A stretch of DNA of 64,000 nucleotides, from contig NZ_CP023004.1 in assembly GCF_003096195.1 (NCBI RefSeq), positions 1,344,501 through 1,408,500 of the forward strand, written 5' to 3'. Made by a program: the position numbers and the translations under genes. Origin of the DNA: Ereboglobus luteus (lineage in GTDB: Bacteria > Verrucomicrobiota > Verrucomicrobiia > Opitutales > Opitutaceae). The notes below the pieces were generated by a model, which worked only from the letters and a program-made list of their open reading frames with translations, was not told the origin of the DNA and made no database searches. This document shows, one piece after another, positions 48,838 through 57,593 of this stretch (its first letter is position 1; every line of letters starts with the position of its first letter).

Positions 48838-49173
48838 GGGTTTTTTTAGAATATGCCGCCGCCCGACCTCACGCCACTCCGCCCGCCGTGTTGCGAAACA
48901 CCATCAAGGTTTTAGGCCCGTTTGGTGATCCGGAGCGCGCAATATCAAACACCAGCGGGAAAAAAATTGTTTCATCACACGCAATATCAAGTGCATTAGG
49001 CAAAGCGCGCGGATTTGATAAAAATGAAACAAATATTTCATACTATTTTGACAAACCGCGCCCGGCCAACGGTTCCCGGTTCCGTGCCGCGACCGAATCA
49101 TTCCGGCCATCCGCCGCGATCAATTTCCCATTGCCCAAGCGCGCCACGGACGTCACCGTTTGCGTTTTCATCA
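48838..49173. other. Divergent leader region of the RRM gene and lysS
   Basis: No ORF is supported. It contains two copies of CGCAATATCAA (48938-48948 and 48980-48990) and an AT-rich tract (about 49010-49055), where promoters for both genes are likely. An in-frame upward extension of lysS to 49015 is not homologous and is left out. Confidence 0.35.
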
Positions 49174-50682
49174 ATGAGCGACATCCCGACAGACATTTCC
49201 CACGACCAGGTTGCCGTGCGCCGGCAAAAACTCGCCGACTTGCGCGCGGCGGGTTTCGATCCGTTTCGCGCCAATTGCGAACAGACGCATTTTTCCGACG
49301 ACGCCAAAAAATGCTACGTCGAGGGCGAGGACAACGCCGTGCGGCTTTCCGTCGCGGGCCGGCTCGTCACTTTTCGCATTCAGGGCGGCAGCGGGTTCGT
49401 CAAGATCCTCGACCAGCAGGGGCAAATTCAGCTTTATGTGAAGCGCGACGTGCTCGGCGTGGACGCCTACGCCGCGTTCAAGAAACTCGACTTCGGCGAT
49501 TTCATCGGCGTCACGGGCACGCTCTTCAAGACGAAGGCCGGCGAGATCACCGTGCGCGTCGAGAGCTACACGCTCGTGTCGAAGGCGCTGCGCCCGTTGC
49601 CCGAAAAATGGCACGGCCTCACAAACGACGAGCAGGTTTACCGCCAGCGTTACCTCGATTTGATCGTCAACGCCGAGTCGCGCAAACGCCTCATGCAGCG
49701 CTCGCGCATCATCTCGTATGTCCGCCGTTTTCTTGAGGACCGCAAATTCATCGAGGTCGAGACGCCGATCCTGCAGGGCGTGGCGGGCGGCGCGGCGGCG
49801 CGTCCGTTCGAGACGCACCTCAACGCGCTCAACATCGACTTCGTGCTGCGCATCTCGCTGGAGCTTTATTTGAAGCGCATGCTCGTCGGCGGCTACGACC
49901 GCGTGTTCGAGCTCGGGCGCAACTTCCGCAACGAGGGCATGGACCGCAAGCACAACCCCGAGTTCACCATGCTCGAAGTCTACCAGGCCTACAGCGACTA
50001 CCGCGGCATGATGACGCTCGTGCGCGATTTGTTCCAGGGGCTTTGCCGCGACGTGATCGGCTCGGACACGATCAAGTTCACCGACAAGGACGGCAACACG
50101 CACGACATCAACTTCGCCGGCGAGTGGCGCGAGGTGCGCTACAAGGACCTCATCACGCAATTCACCGGCGACGCGAACTGGTTCGGTCGCTCGAAGGACG
50201 AAAAAATCGCCTACTGCAAAAGCATCGACCTCTTCGTTGACCCGACGTGGGAGGACTTCGAAGTCACCAACGAAATTTTCTCCAAGAAAATCGAGCACAC
50301 GCTCATCCAGCCGACCTTCGTCACGCACCTGCCGAAGGAGCTTTGCCCGCTCGCAAAAATAAACCTCGAGGACCCGAGCGTGATCGACGTGTTCGAGCTG
50401 ACCATCGGCGGCATGGAAGTCGCGCCCGCTTACAGCGAGCAAAACGACCCCGACGTGCAGCGCGCGATGTTCGAGGCGCAGGCCGGCGGCGAGCAGCAAA
50501 AAGTGGACAACGATTTTCTCCTCGCGCTCGAGCACGGCATGCCGCCCGCCGGCGGCATGGGCATCGGCATCGACCGCCTCTGCATCCTGCTGTCCGCCGC
50601 CGACAGCATCCGCGATGTGATTCTTTTCCCACAGTTGCGCCCGAGCGCGGCAACGGCAACTGATTCGGCGCCCGCCGCCTAA
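49174..50682 (+). CDS. lysS: Lysyl-tRNA synthetase, class II
   Basis: From the ATG at 49174 the product has 502 residues. The OB-fold anticodon-binding domain (about 50-160) precedes the class II core with motif 2 (FRNEGMDRKHNPEFTMLE near 250) and motif 3 (GGMGIGIDRL near 470). It charges tRNA-Lys. It opens a run of plus-strand genes (lysS, lolC, lolD, Gfo/Idh) that is probably an operon or an overlapping group for envelope biogenesis. Confidence 0.97.
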   Translation: MSDIPTDISHDQVAVRRQKLADLRAAGFDPFRANCEQTHFSDDAKKCYVEGEDNAVRLSVAGRLVTFRIQGGSGFVKILDQQGQIQLYVKRDVLGVDAYAAFKKLDFGDFIGVTGTLFKTKAGEITVRVESYTLVSKALRPLPEKWHGLTNDEQVYRQRYLDLIVNAESRKRLMQRSRIISYVRRFLEDRKFIEVETPILQGVAGGAAARPFETHLNALNIDFVLRISLELYLKRMLVGGYDRVFELGRNFRNEGMDRKHNPEFTMLEVYQAYSDYRGMMTLVRDLFQGLCRDVIGSDTIKFTDKDGNTHDINFAGEWREVRYKDLITQFTGDANWFGRSKDEKIAYCKSIDLFVDPTWEDFEVTNEIFSKKIEHTLIQPTFVTHLPKELCPLAKINLEDPSVIDVFELTIGGMEVAPAYSEQNDPDVQRAMFEAQAGGEQQKVDNDFLLALEHGMPPAGGMGIGIDRLCILLSAADSIRDVILFPQLRPSAATATDSAPAA

Positions 50683-50784
50683 TGAATAATGGAAAATGTA
50701 TAATGAAAAATGCACAAGCCGAGCACGCGATTGCACACATGAGTCCGTTCCCATTATACATTCTTCATTATCCATTTTTCATTA
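50681..50784. repeat. Inverted TAATGAAAAATGG-type repeat after lysS
   Basis: Left arm (50681-50713) and right arm (50752-50784) are imperfect complements built from AATGAAAAATG and AATGGATAATG-like units. It ends about 20 bp before the lolC start. No terminator-like T-run follows, so readthrough into lolC is possible. Confidence 0.7.
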
Positions 50785-50803
50785 GCGGCGGCAACGCCGC
50801 CGC

Positions 50804-52042
50804 GTGACCATGCCCTGGTATCTCTACCTCGCCTTCAAGCAGCTTTTCCCGTCGGGGAGGTGGATGACGTTTTTCACGTGCATCTCGACACTGGGCGTGT
50901 TTCTCGGTGTGTGGATGCTCATTATCATCATCGGCGTGATGAGCGGTTTCGGCTTCAAATACGGCCGGATGATCATTGACACGGGCGGCGAAATTCAGGT
51001 GCGCGGCGCGTTCATCGAGAATCCGGAGCGGATTCAGGAAATCATCAACAAAGTGCCCGGCGTTGTCGCGAGCACGCCGACCGCCGAGGGCATCGTGATG
51101 ATCGAGCACCAGGGCAGGCCGGGTTATCCGGGCATCGTCGGCGTGGCCCCGGAAAGTGTTGAGAAAGTGATTCCCATTTCAAAATACCTGCGCGAAGGCT
51201 CCATGGCGGATCTCGACGACGACGCGGTGGTTTTGAGCGCGGGGCTTGCCGCCTCGATCAGCGCGCGCGTCGGCTCGAAAGTCACCGTGGTAAGCCCGCT
51301 CACGCTCGAACGCCTGAGCCAGGACGCCTACATGATGCCAACCGAGCTGACGGTCGCGGGCGTTTACGAATTCGGGCACCAGCAACTCGACAAGTCGGTC
51401 GCCATCGTGACGCTCCGCCGCATGCAGGATCTCTACGGGCTCGGCGAGGGCGCATACGGCGTCAACGTGCGCATCGCGCCCGATGCCGATGTCGATGCTA
51501 TCGCGGGTGAAATCAACGCCTCCTTGCCGCCGGGCAGCCGGATGCGCGCGCGCACATGGATGCAGTCGGGCGAGGCGTTTCTCTTCGCGCTCAAGATCGA
51601 GCGCCTCATGATCATCCTGATCGTGTCGATGGTGGTTTTTGTCGTGGCGTTCCTGGTGACGGCGATGCTGCTTGTCGCCGTGGCGCACAAGACGCGCGAA
51701 ATCGGGCTCTACGGCGCGCTCGGCGCGTCGCCGTGGCAGTCGGCCATGTGCTTTTGTTTTCAGGGCGTGATTGTCGGCGTGATCGGCACCGCGCTCGGAG
51801 TGTCGATCGGCCTGCTCACGCTTGCCAACATCGACCCGATCGCGCGGCTCATCGCGCGGCTTACCGGCAACTGGGATTTGCTCGTGGAGATTTATGAATT
51901 CACCAAGGTGCCCGCGCACATCACCGGCGCGGACATTGCGATCATCTGCGCCTTCGCCATCGGCATGTCCACGCTCGCCGGCCTTGTCGCCGCGTGGCGC
52001 GCCGCAAAACTCAAACCCGTGGAGGCGATGCGCAGTGAGTAA
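50804..52042 (+). CDS. lolC: Lipoprotein-releasing ABC transporter permease, LolC/LolE family
   Basis: The 412-residue protein has one N-terminal helix (about 20-45), a large periplasmic MacB-like domain (about 50-260) and three C-terminal helices, the FtsX/LolC topology. FFTCISTLGVFLGVWMLII and VAHKTREIGLYGALGAS are typical blocks. With LolD it moves lipoproteins from the inner membrane to LolA. Only one permease gene is present here, as in organisms with a single LolC-type protein (LolF). Confidence 0.9.
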   Translation: MTMPWYLYLAFKQLFPSGRWMTFFTCISTLGVFLGVWMLIIIIGVMSGFGFKYGRMIIDTGGEIQVRGAFIENPERIQEIINKVPGVVASTPTAEGIVMIEHQGRPGYPGIVGVAPESVEKVIPISKYLREGSMADLDDDAVVLSAGLAASISARVGSKVTVVSPLTLERLSQDAYMMPTELTVAGVYEFGHQQLDKSVAIVTLRRMQDLYGLGEGAYGVNVRIAPDADVDAIAGEINASLPPGSRMRARTWMQSGEAFLFALKIERLMIILIVSMVVFVVAFLVTAMLLVAVAHKTREIGLYGALGASPWQSAMCFCFQGVIVGVIGTALGVSIGLLTLANIDPIARLIARLTGNWDLLVEIYEFTKVPAHITGADIAIICAFAIGMSTLAGLVAAWRAAKLKPVEAMRSE

Positions 52043-52082
52043 AATTTTCAAAAACACGCAACAAGGTGACGCAGGCCCGCGC

Positions 52083-52748
52083 ATGAGCGCTCCCGTTTTA
52101 AGCGCCCGCGCCTTGCGCAAAACCTACAGGAGCGGCAATCGCGAGCTGGAGGTTTTTCACGATGTCGATTTCCATATCAACGCCGGCGAGAGCGTGAGCA
52201 TTCGCGGCGAATCAGGCTCGGGGAAATCCACACTGCTCAACCTCCTCGCCGCGCTCGACAACGCCGATGCCGGCACGCTCTCGTGGGATGGTTTTCCAAA
52301 AATTGACAACGCCGCGCGCGGCCGGTTTCTCGGTATCATCTTCCAGGCGTTTTACCTGATTCCCGAGCTCAACGCGCTTGAAAACATCCTCATGGCCCGG
52401 CGAATCGCGGGCAATGCTGACAACGCCGCGCGTTCACGCGCCGCCGAACTGCTCGCGCGCGTGGGATTGAAGGATCGCGGGCACCATTTGCCCTCGCAAC
52501 TCTCCGGCGGCGAGCGCCAGCGTGTCGCCGTCGCCCGCGCGCTCATGAACTCGCCGCGCCTCGTCCTTGCCGACGAGCCGACCGGCAACCTCGACGAAAA
52601 AACCGCCGACAGCGTCATGGACCTCCTGCTCGGCATCTGCGCCGAGACAAACACCGCGCTCGTGCTCGTCACACACAACCCGCTTTACGCGCAACGCACC
52701 GCGCGCGAATACTTTTTGCACGAAGGAACCTTGCGCTCCGTGCGCTAA
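52083..52748 (+). CDS. lolD: Lipoprotein-releasing ABC transporter ATPase
   Basis: From the ATG at 52083 the product has 221 residues; a GTG at 52035 that overlaps the lolC stop is an alternative start. It has Walker A (GESGSGKSTLL near 40), the signature LSGGERQRVAVARAL near 142 and Walker B (LVLADEPTGNLD near 160), the typical LolD/MacB layout. It drives release of lipoproteins with the preceding permease. Confidence 0.94.
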   Translation: MSAPVLSARALRKTYRSGNRELEVFHDVDFHINAGESVSIRGESGSGKSTLLNLLAALDNADAGTLSWDGFPKIDNAARGRFLGIIFQAFYLIPELNALENILMARRIAGNADNAARSRAAELLARVGLKDRGHHLPSQLSGGERQRVAVARALMNSPRLVLADEPTGNLDEKTADSVMDLLLGICAETNTALVLVTHNPLYAQRTAREYFLHEGTLRSVR

Positions 52749-52765
52749 AACCACGACAAAATCTC

Positions 52766-53773
52766 ATGCTGAAATTCTTCAAAAAAGACGAAAAAATCCG
52801 CTGCGGTGTCGTTGGCACCGGCTCGCTCGGCCAGCACCATGCGCGCATTTACGCGGGCATGAAAGGGGTCGATTTTGCCGGCATCTACGAGGCCAACCCC
52901 GAGCGCGCGAAGGAAATCTCGGCGCTGCACAATTGCCGCGCGTTTTCATCGCTCGACGAACTCGCCGACGCGTGCGACGCGGTTTCGGTTGTCGTGCCGA
53001 CCGACAAGCACGCGCAAGTCGCCCTCCCGCTCCTCGCCAAGGGCTGCCACCTGCTCATCGAAAAACCGCTTTGCGCCTCGCTCGAGGAAGCCTCTCAAGT
53101 GCTCGCCGCCGCGCAGTCCAACAACTGCCTCGTGCAAGTCGGCCATGTCGAGCACTTCAACCCCGTGATGAGTTTTCTCGAAAAGGAAATCAACCGCCCC
53201 GGCTACATCACGACCGAGCGCCTCGGCACCTACCAGACGCGCGGCACAGAGGTGGGCGTCGTGCTCGACCTCATGATTCACGACATCGGCATCGTGCTTG
53301 CGCTCGTGAAATCGCCCATCCTGAAAATCGACGCAATGGGCATCAACATCCTCTCCAAAACCGAGGACATTGCCAACGCGCGCATCGAATTTGAAAACGG
53401 CTGCGTGGCCAACCTCAGCGCCAGCCGCCTGAGCCTGAAGCGCAACCGCGAAATCCGCGTCTTCCAGGAAAACGCCTACCTCTCGCTCGACTTCATGAAC
53501 CAGAAGGGTCACCTCGTGAAGAAAAGCGACATCATCGCCTACGGCCTGAAAATGAAAGTCGGCCTGGCGAAGGCGGGCGACGTCAGCTCGATTCCGGTGA
53601 TCGACATTCCCATCGAAAAAGGCGAGCCGCTCGCGCTCGAATTAAGTTCGTTTGTGAGCAGCGTGCGCGAGGCGAAGCAACCCAAGGTCGGCGCCGCGCT
53701 CGGCAAAACCGCGCTCGAAGTCGCCATCACCATCACCGAACAAATCCGCGCCAAGGCGGAGAAGATGAAGTAA
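52766..53773 (+). CDS. Gfo/Idh/MocA-family sugar-nucleotide oxidoreductase
   Basis: The 335-residue NAD-dependent protein opens with CGVVGTGSLGQHHARIYAG and has IEKPLCASLEEA, with the family Lys of the EKP motif, and MIHDIGIVLAL. It follows lolD by 17 bp, next to lipoprotein and LPS genes. In related Gram-negatives a protein of this family (GnnA) oxidises UDP-GlcNAc on the way to 2,3-diamino lipid A; that role is only a hypothesis here because the aminotransferase GnnB is not in the window. Confidence 0.85.
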   Translation: MLKFFKKDEKIRCGVVGTGSLGQHHARIYAGMKGVDFAGIYEANPERAKEISALHNCRAFSSLDELADACDAVSVVVPTDKHAQVALPLLAKGCHLLIEKPLCASLEEASQVLAAAQSNNCLVQVGHVEHFNPVMSFLEKEINRPGYITTERLGTYQTRGTEVGVVLDLMIHDIGIVLALVKSPILKIDAMGINILSKTEDIANARIEFENGCVANLSASRLSLKRNREIRVFQENAYLSLDFMNQKGHLVKKSDIIAYGLKMKVGLAKAGDVSSIPVIDIPIEKGEPLALELSSFVSSVREAKQPKVGAALGKTALEVAITITEQIRAKAEKMK

Positions 53774-53833
53774 AGACGGGTCGCGCGAAAGTGCGCCTTT
53801 ATACCATTTACGAGCTAGTTTTGGTCTTTAATT

Positions 53834-53955
53834 GGTAGGGCGTGCTCGCTGAGCGCGCCGAGAATTACGAGAGACAACCCCGGCGGTTGGCAGATGCCGC
53901 TTGCGCTCGGTAACGGCGTTTCGAGCGATAGCGGCAATCTTCCAACCGGCCTACC
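53834..53955. repeat. Copy of the MITE interior, reverse orientation, no TIRs
   Basis: The sequence follows the same order as the reverse complement of the 38442-38653 element interior: GGCGTGCTCGCTGAGCGCGCC, then GGCGGTTGGCAGATG, then GGTAACGGCGTTTCGAGCG. Outer ends GGTAGGGC and GGCCTACC replace the 21-bp TIRs. It lies in the gap 53774-54010 after the oxidoreductase gene. Confidence 0.8.
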
Positions 53956-54010
53956 TTTGATGACGCCTAAGGAGTAAACCTTAGGCGTAAATGGGATTAC
54001 TTCGCCGGTT

Positions 54011-57000
54011 TCACGGGCCAGGGCGGGGAGGGGGGAGCTTGGGGTTGTTGGTTTTTAGCTCGGCGAGGATTTCCTCGATGGCGCGGTCGAGTTGCTGGTC
54101 CTCGCCTTTCATTTCGCGCGCGGGGTCGTTGTCCACCACGATGTCGGGATCGACTCCGTAGCCTTCAATGGGCCACTCCTTGCCGTCCTTTGAGTAGGAT
54201 GCGTATTGCGGGATGTTCAGGGTGCCGCCATCCATGAAGGGCAGGCTGCTCGTAATGCCCACAATGCCGCCCCAACTGCGCTTGCCGATGAGTTTGCCGA
54301 GGCCCATCTCGCGGAAGCGATAGGGGAAGATGTCGCCGTCGGAGGCGGAGTATTCGTCCATGAGCGTGACTTTGGGGCCGAGGTGCATGCCGGCGGGGTT
54401 GGTCGCGGGGGTGCCGTTGCGGGCGAGGTTGATCATGACTAGTTCGCGCCGGAGGCGCTCTATTATCATGGGCGAGACGTTGCCGCCGCCGTTGCCGCGC
54501 ACGTCGATGATGAGAGCCTCCTTTTGGAGCTGCGGGTAGAAGCGGCGCACGAATTCGTTGAGGCCCTCGGGGCCCATGTCGGGGATGTGCAGGTAGCCGA
54601 CGCGGTCGCCGGTTTTTTTCGCAACGTAGTCGATGTTGTTGAGAACCCAGTTGGTGTAGTAGAGCGGGGCTTCGTCGGCGATGGGAACGATGACGACGTC
54701 GCGCGCGTCGTCCGCCGCGGCGTCGGGCTTGGAGGCGAGGCGGAGGGTGACTTGGCTGCCGGCGGTGCCGACGAGCGCGGCGTAGGGGTTGGGCATGTCG
54801 CGTGTGGGTTTGCCGTCGATGGCGAGGAGGTAGTCGCCTTCGCGGGCGTTGACGCCGAGTTCGGTGAGCGGGGAGCGCGTGGATTTTTCCCAGTTTTCGC
54901 CGCGGAGGATTTTTGTGATTTGATAATAGCCGGTGGCGGTGTCGCGGGTGAGCCGGGCGCCGAGGAGTCCGGTTTGGATGCGATGAGCAATGGCGCGCCT
55001 GCCGCCGCCGACGTAGGCGTGGCCGGCGTGGAGCTCGGAGATCATTTCGCCGATGAGGTAGGTGAGGTCGTTGCGCGTGGCGACGTGCGGGAGGAGTTTT
55101 GCATATTTGTCACGCTGGGCGGGCCAGTCAACGCCGTGCATGTTGGGTGCATAGAAACAGTCGCGCATTTGGCGCCAACTTTCATTGAAGATTTGCGCCC
55201 ACTCGGCCCGGCGGTCGATGCGGAGCTGGAGGTTGGAGAGGTCGAGTTTGTCCTTGATGCTGATTTTATCTTTCGGGAGGTCGACGAGGGCGTAGGTGCT
55301 TTTGTCGCGGACGAGCATTTTTTTGCCGTCGGCGGTGATTTCGCAGGCGTCGTAGTTGCCGAGTATGGTTTCCTTGCGCTCTTTCAGATTGTAGGCGGCG
55401 ATGACGGTGCGTGTTTTTTGCGTGGCGCCGAATCCTTCCCCGCCGCCGTCGCCCATGACGGGGCCGCCGGGGCGGCGTTGGTAGAAGACGCGGTCGCCGA
55501 CCATGCGGAGGTTGGCGTAGTTCGAGGATTCGACGGGGAGCGCGACGATGCGCGAGGCGAGACCGTCGGGATCGAGTTTGGAGGGGGCGGGGCGGATTTT
55601 GTGGCACGGGCGACCCGCCCGTGTGGTTTGGGTGGTGCGGACGACTTGTCCGTGCTTGGGGTTGCGGCGTCGGATGGCATGGCCGTGTCGGCCGTGTTTT
55701 TCGATCCCACGGGCGAGTCGCCCGTGCCACTCAATCCGACTTCGTCGCTCCGGGGGGCGAGGGGGGACTTGGTTTCCTTGGAGAGGGCGATCATGTAGAT
55801 GCGCTCCATGTTTTTGTAGGCGTGGTTCCACTCGGTGTCGGAATAAACGGGGTTAAAGTTGCGCGCGCTGGCGAAGAGGAGCCATTGGCCGTCGTCGCTG
55901 AAGGCGGGGGAGTTGGCGGCATACCAGCCGTCGGTGGCGTCGGTCGTGGAGCCGTCGGCTGTGTTGAAAATCTTGATGCGCGAGAGCGCGCCGCGCGTCT
56001 GGTGCGTCCACGCGATGAGGGCGGAGTCGGGCGACCAGGCGTATTGGCGAATGACGTAGTCGGGGTTGTGCGCGACGAGGGTGATGGTTTTTGTTTCGAT
56101 ATCGATGGTGCGGAGGCGTTGCTCGCGGTCGGTCCAGAGGAGTTTTTTCGAGTCGGGCGACCAGCGGGGCAGGGCGTAGTAGGTGGTGGCGCCGGTGGTG
56201 AGTTGCACGGGCTCGCCGGAGCCGTCCTGCGGGCGGATGTAGAGTTCGAATTCACCGGTGGCGTCGGAGAGGTAGGCGATGTGTTTGCCGTCGGGCGACC
56301 ACGAGGCGTCGCGTTCGTGGGCGGCGGGGGTTTGCGTGAGGTTGCGCACGGGACCGTCCTTGAGCGGCGCGGTGAAAACGTCGCCGTGCGCGGTCACGAC
56401 GACGCGCTTGCCGTCGGGCGAGGGGCGGACGGAGGAGGGTTTGACTTTTGCGAGCACGGGGCGCGCGGAGGCGAGGTCTTCGCGGATGCTGATGTCGACG
56501 GGCGCGGATTTTTCCGTGGCGAGGTTGAGGCGCCAGATTTGCCCGGCGTGCTCATAGACGAGGGATTTTTTTCCGATGGAGGGGAACTTGACGTCGTAGT
56601 CGGTGTAATCGGTGAGCTGGCGCGTTTGCTTTTTGGCGGGGTCGTAAACGAAGAGATTGGCGCGGCCGGTGCGCTCGGAGACGAAGTAGATGCGGTTGTT
56701 CGGCGCCCACATGGGGAAGAGGTCTTGCGCGGGGTTGTTGGTGATGTTTTCGAGCGCGCCGGTTTTGAGGTCGTAGATCCAGATGTCGTCGGCCATGCCG
56801 CCGCGGTAATTTTTCCATGTGCGGAATTCGCGGAAGACGCGGTTGTAGGCGATCTTGGTGTCGTCGGGCGAATAGGTGACGAAGCCGCCGCGCGGCACGG
56901 GGAGTTGCACGGGCAGGTTGCCGTCGAGGTTGACGCTCATGAGGTGGCCGATGAACGGGTCCCAACTGCGCCAGCGCGAGCGGTAGGTGATTTCGTCGGC

Positions 57001-57402
57001 GGTGTTGCGCCAGGTCATGACGATGTTGTCCGGGCCCATGCGGTCGGCGAGATCGTCGCGGCCGAGCGTGGCGGAGTAGGTGAGGCGTTTGGGCGCGCCG
57101 CCGTTTGCGGGCATGACGTAGACCTCGGTGTTGCCGTCGTATTGCGCGGTGAAGGCGAGCTGTTTTCCGTCCGCCGAGTAGCGCGGGAAGATTGCGTAGC
57201 CCGGCCCGCTGGTGAGGCGTCGCGCGACACCGCCCTTGACGCCCACGGTGTAGAGCTGGCCGGCGTAGGAGAAGGTGATGTCGGTGTCGTTCGTGGCGGG
57301 AAAGCGGAGCAGGCGCGTGTCGTTTGCGGGAGTTTGCGCGGAGGCGGCGCAATTGAGATAAAAACAACCGAGGGTAAAAATAAAAACGAAGAGGCGTTTC
57401 AT
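54011..57402 (-). pseudogene. Secreted tricorn-type protease, broken by a repeat insertion
   Basis: The N-terminal frame (57402 down to about 55610) has a signal peptide (MKRLFVFIFTLGCFYLNCAASAQ) and many PD40 beta-propeller repeats (WSPDGKHIAYLSD). The catalytic half (to 54011), in another frame, has the PDZ and the tricorn core: RGNGGGNVSP and DEYSASDGDIFPYRFRE, which carry the catalytic Ser region. The two frames meet in a repeat insertion (55602-55730). Rejoined it would be about 1080 residues, the usual size. Extracellular or periplasmic peptide breakdown is the family role. Real break or indel error is open. Confidence 0.85.
55602..55730. repeat. CACGGGCGAGTCGCCCGTG palindrome block in the tricorn gene
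   Basis: Two palindromic units (55602-55624 type GGCACGGGCGACCCGCCCGTG and 55706-55730) enclose about 80 bp that encode a Ser/Thr/Pro/Ala-rich segment. The last 25 bp are identical to 1702-1726. The reading frame changes within this block. Confidence 0.8.
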
Positions 57403-57593
57403 AAAAAGATGAGATTTTTAACGGCCGGTGATTTCAATAGTAAACGCAGAAGTGCATGGCATATCATTTGGTTTTGGAATGAAGATTTACACTAGAACGA
57501 AAAATCCATCCAGGTAAGCGCGCACGTAAAATGCATTGCCAATTATGAGGTTGCCGCCATTTTCTGCGACAGCTCTGAAACCCTCCCATTATT

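Noticed and set aside
54524-57495. Long plus-strand frames opposite the tricorn gene
   Set aside because: They are GC-phase shadows rich in Gly, Val and Arg with no recognisable motif; the minus strand carries the propeller repeats and protease motifs.
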